Source of the DNA: Arenimonas daejeonensis
GTDB taxonomy: Bacteria; Pseudomonadota; Gammaproteobacteria; Xanthomonadales; Xanthomonadaceae
Direction: 5' to 3'
DNA length: 64,000 bases
NCBI RefSeq assembly: GCF_007993735.1
Contig: NZ_CP042453.1
Coordinates: 2,418,001 to 2,482,000, forward strand
The notes below the pieces were generated by a model. The model was given only the letters and a program-made list of their open reading frames with translations. It had not been told where the DNA came from and did not search any database. The position numbers and the translations under genes are program-made. Each line of letters starts with the position of its first letter. Position 1 is the first letter of the stretch. This document shows positions 57,872 to 64,000 of this stretch, piece after piece.

Positions 57872-58897
57872 GTGACCCAGCCGCAGGACCCGCGCACCAC
57901 CCCGCTCCAGGACGACGAAGTCGAACTGGCCCGGGTGCTGCGCGCCCTGCCGGCCGGCGAACCGTCGGCGAAGGTGGACGCCGCCATCCTGGCGGCGGCC
58001 ACCGATGCCGTGAACAGCCATTCGCCCACGCACACCGTCGCCCCGCGCCGTGTAGCGAAGACGACCACCCGCTGGCTGCTGCCGTCCTGGGCGATCGGCA
58101 CCGCGGCCGCCGCCGTGCTGGCGGTCGGCATCGGCATGCAGCTGCGGCCGCCGCTGGCACCCGGACCTGCGGCCGAAGCGACCGCGCCTGCCGCGAAACA
58201 GGAGCTGCCGCAGGCGCGCGAGCGGATGAGCGTGGAACTGGTCGAACCCGAGGCCGTGACGGTTCCGCCACCCGCACCGCCGCCGTCGGCTCCGGACGAA
58301 GTGCGCCGGAAAGCGCGCGCGCCCGCGCCGCCCCCGCCACCTCCGGTCCCCATGGAACCACCTGCCGCCGCCGGCGCTACCGCCGAGGCCTTCCCGGCGG
58401 AAGCTGCCGCCGAACCTGCCCCCATCGCCGATTCGGAGGCCGACAACGCGACCCTCGATTCGATCACCGTCACCGGCACGCGGGTCGCCCCGCCGCCGGA
58501 ATCCGGCGATCGCGCCCGGCGCGCGCACCAGAATGCCTATGCGACGCGGGCCCAGCGCGAAGCGCTGGAAGCCGAAGCCAAGGCGGCGCAGGCACGTGAG
58601 CAGTCCCTGGCCGAAGATTCCGCGCTGTCGCGCCAGCGCCGCGAAGCCGCGGCCGACACGCCGGCCGCCGCCGCACCGGCACCGGCATCACCCCGCGTCC
58701 TGCAGGACACCGCGGCCTTCGCCCTGCCGCTGCCGCCGGTCGCCGACGACGCCGCGCTGCCGCCCGCCAAATGGATCGAACGCATCCGCGACCGACTGCG
58801 CCTGGACGATCACGCCGGCGCCCGCGCCAGCCTGCAGCTTTTCCTCCAGACCCATCCGGACGTGCCGGTCCCGGCCGACCTCGACCCGCTGCGCTGA
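57872..58897 (+). CDS. Probable anti-sigma factor-like membrane protein
   Basis: 341 residues from a GTG at 57872, 7 bases after the lipoprotein stop. A cytoplasmic N-terminus of about 70 residues with VLRALPAGEPSAKVDAAILA resembles anti-sigma domains. One membrane helix follows (about 73-92, SWAIGTAAAAVLAVGIGM), then a long Pro/Ala-rich periplasmic part containing LDSITVTGTRVAPP, and a helical C-terminus (KWIERIRDRLRLDDHAGARA). The position after an ECF sigma gene supports an anti-sigma role; this is inference, because no zinc HxxxCxxC motif is present. Confidence 0.7.
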   Translation: MTQPQDPRTTPLQDDEVELARVLRALPAGEPSAKVDAAILAAATDAVNSHSPTHTVAPRRVAKTTTRWLLPSWAIGTAAAAVLAVGIGMQLRPPLAPGPAAEATAPAAKQELPQARERMSVELVEPEAVTVPPPAPPPSAPDEVRRKARAPAPPPPPPVPMEPPAAAGATAEAFPAEAAAEPAPIADSEADNATLDSITVTGTRVAPPPESGDRARRAHQNAYATRAQREALEAEAKAAQAREQSLAEDSALSRQRREAAADTPAAAAPAPASPRVLQDTAAFALPLPPVADDAALPPAKWIERIRDRLRLDDHAGARASLQLFLQTHPDVPVPADLDPLR

Positions 58898-59499
58898 TGG
58901 CCTCGGCAACCCTGGCCGGTCCGGCCGAATTCGCACTCGAAGCGAAAAAGAGCCGTTTCCTGGCAAAGGCCATGCCGGTGGAGTCGCCCGAAGCCGCCCT
59001 GGCCTGGCTGCAGCAGGCCGGCGACCCGCAGGCCACGCACAACTGCTGGGCCTACCGCATCGGTACCGCCTACCGCTTCAACGACGACGGCGAACCCGGC
59101 GGAAGTGCCGGCCGGCCGATCCTCGCGGCCATCGATGGCCAGGACCTGGACCAGGTCGTGGTCCTGGTGGTGCGCTGGTACGGCGGCACCAATCTCGGCG
59201 TGGGTGGCCTGGTGCGGGCTTACGGTGGCGCGGCCGCGGAATGCCTGCGCACGGCCCCGCGCCGGCCGCTGGTGGTGTGGTGCCAGGCCGAACTGGCCTG
59301 CGATTTTGCGCTGTCGGGTGCCGTGCATGGGCTGCTGGAGGCCTTTTCGGCCGTAAAATCGGCCGAAGCCTTCGACGAGTCGGGCCTGCGCTTGTCTTTG
59401 CGCCTGCCCGCCTCAAGTTATGAAGCCTTGGCCGCGCGTCTGCGCGACCTCAGCCGCGGCGCCGCCCGCCTCACCCGATCCGAGACCGACCCCGCATGA
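58897..59499 (+). CDS. YigZ/IMPACT family protein
   Basis: 200 residues, UPF0029 domain. Motifs: KSRFLAKAMPVESPEAALAW, THNCWAYRIGTAYRFNDDGE, PGGSAGRPILAAIDGQDLD, VVRWYGGTNLGVGGLVRAYG. The E. coli YigZ and yeast Yih1/IMPACT relatives touch on translation control, but the bacterial role is unsettled. The ATG overlaps the previous stop (TGATG), and the stop overlaps the ABC gene start. Confidence 0.92.
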   Translation: MASATLAGPAEFALEAKKSRFLAKAMPVESPEAALAWLQQAGDPQATHNCWAYRIGTAYRFNDDGEPGGSAGRPILAAIDGQDLDQVVVLVVRWYGGTNLGVGGLVRAYGGAAAECLRTAPRRPLVVWCQAELACDFALSGAVHGLLEAFSAVKSAEAFDESGLRLSLRLPASSYEALAARLRDLSRGAARLTRSETDPA

Positions 59500-61253
59500 G
59501 CGACGACGCCGCCACCCCGCGCCCGCCGATGAATACCCTGCGCGGCGTGCTGCCCTTCCTGCGGCCGCACCGCCAGCTGCTGGCCCTGTGGCTGGGCGCG
59601 CTGGCGCTGTCGTCTTCGGCCACGCTGCTGCTGCCGGTCACCGTGAAATACGTGATCGACCAGGGGTTTCGTGGCCGGCAGCCCGATCAACCAGTGGTTC
59701 ATGCTGCTGTTCGGCGTGGCGGTGATGCTGGGCCTGGCCACCGCGGCGCGTTTCTATTTCGTCACGCTACTGGGCGAGCGCGTGGTCGCCGACCTGCGGC
59801 GCACGCTGTACGGCCACCTGCTGTCGCTGGACCAGACCTTTTTCGAGAAGACCCGCACCGGCGAGCTGCTGTCGCGGTTGTCGGCGGATACCGAGCTGGT
59901 CCGCAGCGTCGTGGGGTCGCGCATGTCGGTGGCGCTGCGCAGCGGCATCACGGTGATCGGCAGTGCGGTGATGCTGGCCGTCACCAGCCCGCGCCTGGCG
60001 CTGCTGGCCCTGGTCGGCATTCCGCTGGCGGTGCTGCCGATGGTGCTGTCGGGGCGCAAGGTCCGCGGCGTCGCCAAGGACAGCCAGGACCGCGTGGCCG
60101 ATGCCAATGCCCGCGCCGGCGAAACCCTCGGCGCGATGCACACCGTGCAGAGCTACGCCCGCGAGGACTACGAACGCAAGCGTTTCGGCGACGCCGTGCA
60201 GACCGCGCTGGGCACGGCCCGCAAACGCATCCGGCTGCAGGCCATGCTGACCGCCATCGTCATCGTGCTGATCTTCGGTTCGATCACCGCGGTGCTGTGG
60301 ATCGGCGCGCACGACGTGATCGGCGGCGTGATGACGCCGGGCACGCTGGGCCAGTTCGTGCTGTACGCGCTGCTGGGCGCCGGCTCGGTCGGTGCGCTCA
60401 GCGAAGTCTGGGCCGAGGTGCAGCGCGCTTCCGGCGGCATGGCGCGCATCAACGAGCTGCTGCAGGAACGTTCGGTGCTGGCACTGCCGGCGACGCCGGT
60501 GCGACTGCCGGAACCGGTGCAGGGCCGCATCGTGCTCGAGGGCGTGCGTTTCCACTACCCGACCCGCCCCGACCGTGCCGCGCTGGACGATTTCAGCCTC
60601 ACGGTGTCGCCCGGCGAGACCGTGGCGCTGGTCGGCCCTTCCGGTGCCGGCAAAAGCACCGTGTTCCAGTTGCTGCTGCGCTTCCACGACCCGGATGCGG
60701 GCCGCATCACCGTGGATGGCGTGGACCTGCGCAAGGTGGATCCCGCCACGCTGCGCCGCCAGATCGCCCTCGTGCCGCAGGACCCGGTGATCTTCGGCGC
60801 CAGCGCGCGCGAGAACATCCGCTACGGCCGGCTCGAGGCCGATGAGAGCCAGATTGAAGCGGCGGCCCGCAGCGCCGAAGCACACGATTTCCTCAGCGCC
60901 CTGCCCCGGGGCTACGACAGCGAACTGGGCGAACGCGGCGCGCGCCTGTCCGGCGGCCAGCAGCAGCGCCTGGCGATCGCCCGCGCGCTGCTGAAGGATG
61001 CGCCGATCCTGCTGCTGGACGAAGCCACCAGCGCGCTCGACGCCCAGAGCGAACGTGCCGTGCAGCAGGCCTGGAACGCCTGATGCAGGGCCGCACCACG
61101 CTCGTCATCGCCCACCGCCTGGCCACCGTGCTCAAGGCCGACCGCATCGTGGTGATGGACCACGGCCGCATCATCGCCCAGGGCACGCATTCGGAACTGC
61201 TGGCGCAAGGCGGCCTGTACGCCGAACTGGCCCGCCTCCAGTTCGACCACTGA
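59496..61253 (+). CDS. ABC exporter, MsbA-like half-transporter (two frame interruptions)
   Basis: About 585 residues after correction. Six membrane segments (about 15-300), then a nucleotide-binding domain: Walker [21 protein letters not shown], signature [16 protein letters not shown], Walker [20 protein letters not shown]-loop VIAHRLATV. The frame breaks at 59667-59669 (removing one T restores [19 protein letters not shown]) and 61070-61071 (one extra C restores [20 protein letters not shown]). It resembles lipid/multidrug exporters of the MsbA/LmrA class; the substrate is unknown. Confidence 0.88.
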
Positions 61254-61265
61254 CCTGAACAAGCC

Positions 61266-61328
61266 GATCAGGTTCATTTTCTTTCTCGCTGAGACGCTGT
61301 CTCAGCGAGAAAGAAAATGAACCTGATC
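61266..61328. repeat. Perfect 29-bp inverted repeat
   Basis: Two perfect 29-base arms (starting GATCAGGTTCATTTTCTTTC and reading back in reverse complement) flank a 5-base loop CGCTG. The element is AT-rich in a GC-rich genome, with no gene inside. It lies 13 bases after the ABC exporter stop and 6 bases before a bidirectional terminator, between converging genes. As RNA it would form a very stable hairpin. It could be a mobile-element remnant, an mRNA-end structure, or an assembly fold-back. Confidence 0.9.
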
Positions 61329-61334
61329 GCGCAG

Positions 61335-61366
61335 AAAAAGCCCCGCCGGAGCGGGGCTTTCTTTTT
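61335..61366. terminator. Bidirectional terminator between the ABC exporter and cold-shock genes
   Basis: AAAGCCCCGC CGGA GCGGGGCTTT followed by CTTTTT, with an A-tract on the other side: a 10-bp stem serving both directions. Confidence 0.9.
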
Positions 61367-61382
61367 ACGCTGGCCGAAACCG

Positions 61383-61586
61383 TCAGGCCGGTGCGACGTT
61401 GGCGGCCTGCGAGCCCTTCGGGCCCTGGACCACTTCGAAGCTGACCCGCTGGCCCTCCTGCAAGGATCGGAAGCCCTTGGCGCTGATGGCCGAATAATGG
61501 ACGAACACGTCCGCACTGCCGTCCTCGGGCGCGATGAAACCGAAGCCCTTGGCGTCGTTGAACCACTTCACGGTGCCGAAACTCAT
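61383..61586 (-). CDS. csp: Cold-shock domain protein
   Basis: 67 residues. Single CSD with RNP1 [11 protein letters not shown] and RNP2 DVFVHYSAI, the nucleic-acid chaperone of the CspA family. A 97-base region upstream up to the phosphorylase gene may hold its 5'-UTR, but I see no clear cold-shock element. Terminated by the hairpin at 61335-61366. Confidence 0.96.
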   Translation of the reverse strand: MSFGTVKWFNDAKGFGFIAPEDGSADVFVHYSAISAKGFRSLQEGQRVSFEVVQGPKGSQAANVAPA

Positions 61587-61683
61587 GAACTAGATCCTCG
61601 GATGCTGTTGGTCGAGCGTGCCCTCCGCCGTTCCCCGGTCGCGTGCACGACCCGAGTATGAACAAGGGCAAAACGCTTGACAA

Positions 61684-62427
<744 letters not shown>

Positions 62428-62973
62428 TCAGGCTCCGAGCGCGTACAGGGCCGGCAGGTTGCGGCCCTGTTCGTGGAAGTCCATGCCGTAGCCGTAAACG
62501 TAGCGGTCGGGCACTTCTAGCGCGATGTAGTCGGCCTCGATGCCCTCGACCCGGCGGTCGTGGTCCTTCACCGCCAGCACGGCGATGCGCACGTCGGCCG
62601 CGCCTTCGTCCTCGCACCAGTGCTTGACCGCCTTCAGCGTGTGGCCTTCGTCCAGGATGTCGTCGGCCAGCAGCACGCGGCGGCCGCGCAGCGGCGTCGC
62701 CGGGCGGTGCAGCCAGGCCAGGCCCGAACCGGTGGTGGCGCCGCGGTAACGCGTGGCGTGCAGGTAGTCGAACTCCAGGTCCACCTGCATTTCCATCGCC
62801 AGCTGCGCCGCGAAGGGCATGCCGCCATGCATGATCGTCAGGTACACGGGGCGCGGTCCCTCGGCGTAGTCGGCGTCGATCAGGGCGGCGATGCGCCGGA
62901 TCCCGGCCTCGATATGCGCACGGTCGAACAGCACCTCGGACTTCTTCAGCGCATCGGCGAGATGGTTCTGCAT
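62428..62973 (-). CDS. hpt: Hypoxanthine-guanine phosphoribosyltransferase
   Basis: 181 residues from the ATG at 62973. PRTase motif VLLADDILDEGHTLKAVKHW, YLTIMHGGMPFAAQLAMEMQ, and ALEVPDRYVYGYGMDF. Converts hypoxanthine (including that from methylthioinosine) and guanine to IMP/GMP. One base separates its start from the nagZ stop; it ends 1 base before the phosphorylase start. The chain of three genes is one operon on the minus strand. Confidence 0.92.
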   Translation of the reverse strand: MQNHLADALKKSEVLFDRAHIEAGIRRIAALIDADYAEGPRPVYLTIMHGGMPFAAQLAMEMQVDLEFDYLHATRYRGATTGSGLAWLHRPATPLRGRRVLLADDILDEGHTLKAVKHWCEDEGAADVRIAVLAVKDHDRRVEGIEADYIALEVPDRYVYGYGMDFHEQGRNLPALYALGA

Positions 62974-62974
62974 G

Positions 62975-63982
62975 TCAGGCCACTCCCAGGTCTTTGCCGG
63001 ACAGGTCGGCCCGGGCGCCATCGTAACGTGCGTCGGCCAGCAGGCCGTCCCAGCCGGTGTCGCCGCGCCCCATCAGCGTCGCCAACGCGGCGCCGTCCAC
63101 GGCGCGACCGTCCATGGCCTTGAGCGAATCGGCCACCAGGGCCGGTGCGCAGACCAGCACCACGTCGCAGCCGGCGTCCAGGTGCGCGTCGATGCGGGCC
63201 TTGATGCCTCCGGCCGACTCCGCCGCCGCCATGCCGATGTCGTCGGAGAACACCACGCCGCGGAAACCCATTTCCCTGCGCAGGATTTCCCTGATCCATC
63301 GCGGCGAATATCCCGCCGGCTCAGGTGCCACCGCCGGGTATTTCACATGCGCCATCATCACCGCCTCGGCGCCGGCTTCGATGCCCGCGACGAAGGGAAC
63401 GAGGTCTTCGGCATGCAGCACTTCGAGCGGACGCGTGTCGACCGCGTCGTCGAAATGCGTGTCTTCAAGCACCGACCCGTGGCCCGGGAAATGTTTGAGC
63501 GTGGCGGCCATGCCGGCCTCGTGCATGCCGGCCACGTAGGCACGGGTGAATTCGGCCACGACGGACGGTTCGGCGTGGAAGGCGCGGTCGCCGATGGCGC
63601 GGTTGCCGCGGCCCAGGTCCACGACCGGCGCGAAGCTCAGGTCCACGCCGGTGGCGCGGATCTCGCTGGCCATCAGCCAGGCGTGTTCGCGGGCCAGGCG
63701 CAGGGCGGCGTCGCGGTCGCGTTCGAACAGGTGGCCGAAGCCTTCGAGCCGGGGCAGGTCGGAATAACCTTCGCGGAAACGCTGCACCCGGCCACCTTCC
63801 TGGTCCACGCACAGCAGCTGCGGTCGTGGCGCGGCTTCACGGATCGACCGCGACAGCTCCGCCACCTGCGCCCGCGAGGCGAAGTTGCGCTTGAACAGGA
63901 TCACGCCGCCGACCGACGGGTGTTGCAGCCACTCGCGTTCGGCGGCGTCGAGTTCGTGTCCCGTGATTCCAATCACCAGCAT
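62975..63982 (-). CDS. nagZ: Beta-N-acetylhexosaminidase NagZ
   Basis: 335 residues, GH3 family. Removes N-acetylglucosamine from anhydromuropeptides in peptidoglycan recycling, in the cytoplasm. Motifs: LCVDQEGGRVQRFREGYSDL, substrate loop LKHFPGHGSVLEDTHFDDAV, and FSDDIGMAAAESAGGIKAR with the catalytic Asp. The ATG is 19 bases from the window end, so any upstream gene is not seen. Confidence 0.95.
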   Translation of the reverse strand: MLVIGITGHELDAAEREWLQHPSVGGVILFKRNFASRAQVAELSRSIREAAPRPQLLCVDQEGGRVQRFREGYSDLPRLEGFGHLFERDRDAALRLAREHAWLMASEIRATGVDLSFAPVVDLGRGNRAIGDRAFHAEPSVVAEFTRAYVAGMHEAGMAATLKHFPGHGSVLEDTHFDDAVDTRPLEVLHAEDLVPFVAGIEAGAEAVMMAHVKYPAVAPEPAGYSPRWIREILRREMGFRGVVFSDDIGMAAAESAGGIKARIDAHLDAGCDVVLVCAPALVADSLKAMDGRAVDGAALATLMGRGDTGWDGLLADARYDGARADLSGKDLGVA

Positions 63983-64000
63983 CAGGCTTGCTCCGCCGCG

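Overview
The window is high-GC, gene-dense proteobacterial DNA and almost certainly comes from the Lysobacteraceae (Xanthomonadaceae). The best evidence is the arginine cluster, which has the acetylated pathway of that family: N-acetylornithine carbamoyltransferase, argininosuccinate synthase, an ArgE-type deacetylase, a fused N-acetylglutamate kinase/synthase, a GNAT acetyltransferase, argC and argH. FimX, the DUF2339/DUF3999 pair and a lysine/alanine-tailed DksA-like protein fit the same family. Genus and species cannot be fixed from the sequence alone. There are no insertion sequences, prophage or CRISPR arrays, so this is ordinary chromosome. No gene-free stretch exceeds about 300 bases.

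Layout. 1-2998: end of a DUF2339 membrane protein, a DUF3999 protein and a secreted esterase. 2989-10867: the arginine operon on the minus strand, preceded by a promoter, a short leader ORF with clustered Arg codons and a terminator hairpin. 10869-16362: glycine-zipper protein, cysS, sufE, a DUF885 metallopeptidase and a HipA-like/DUF3037 pair. 16381-20136: DksA-like protein, yidD, pyrC and an M23 peptidase. 20200-24749: folE2, a phytoene-synthase-like protein, gph, ubiG and the deaminase mtaD. 24754-26445: efp and its modification enzyme epmB, divergent. 26523-31899: fimX, htpX, gluQ, phaR and phaB. 31906-35595: a SUMF1-domain lipoprotein, rnd, tRNA-Ala and a truncated globin. 35695-40835: a small protein, then the threonine operon (thr leader, thrA, thrB, thrC). 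40873-45893: tRNA-Arg, an aldehyde dehydrogenase, pyrD, murB and a DMT exporter. 45900-49639: a Ser/Thr kinase divergent from an FHA-GGDEF protein. 49646-55437: ispG, a PilZ-like protein, xseA and a diguanylate cyclase. 55503-61253: an ECF sigma factor, a VWA lipoprotein, a probable anti-sigma protein, a YigZ protein and an ABC exporter. 61266-63982: a perfect inverted repeat, a cold-shock gene and a purine-salvage/NagZ operon.

Pathway links. mtaD (MTA deaminase), the methylthioinosine phosphorylase and hpt form a complete MTA to hypoxanthine to IMP salvage route. efp and epmB are enzyme and substrate. Three GGDEF proteins and one PilZ-like protein point to c-di-GMP signalling, and the FHA-GGDEF protein sits head-to-head with a Ser/Thr kinase.

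Caution about sequence quality. I count about 29 single-base indels in 23 genes. Most are lost bases in short homopolymers, and several hit housekeeping genes such as cysS, thrA and thrC. They look like consensus errors of a draft assembly, so those genes are given as frame-interrupted CDS spanning both frames, not as pseudogenes.
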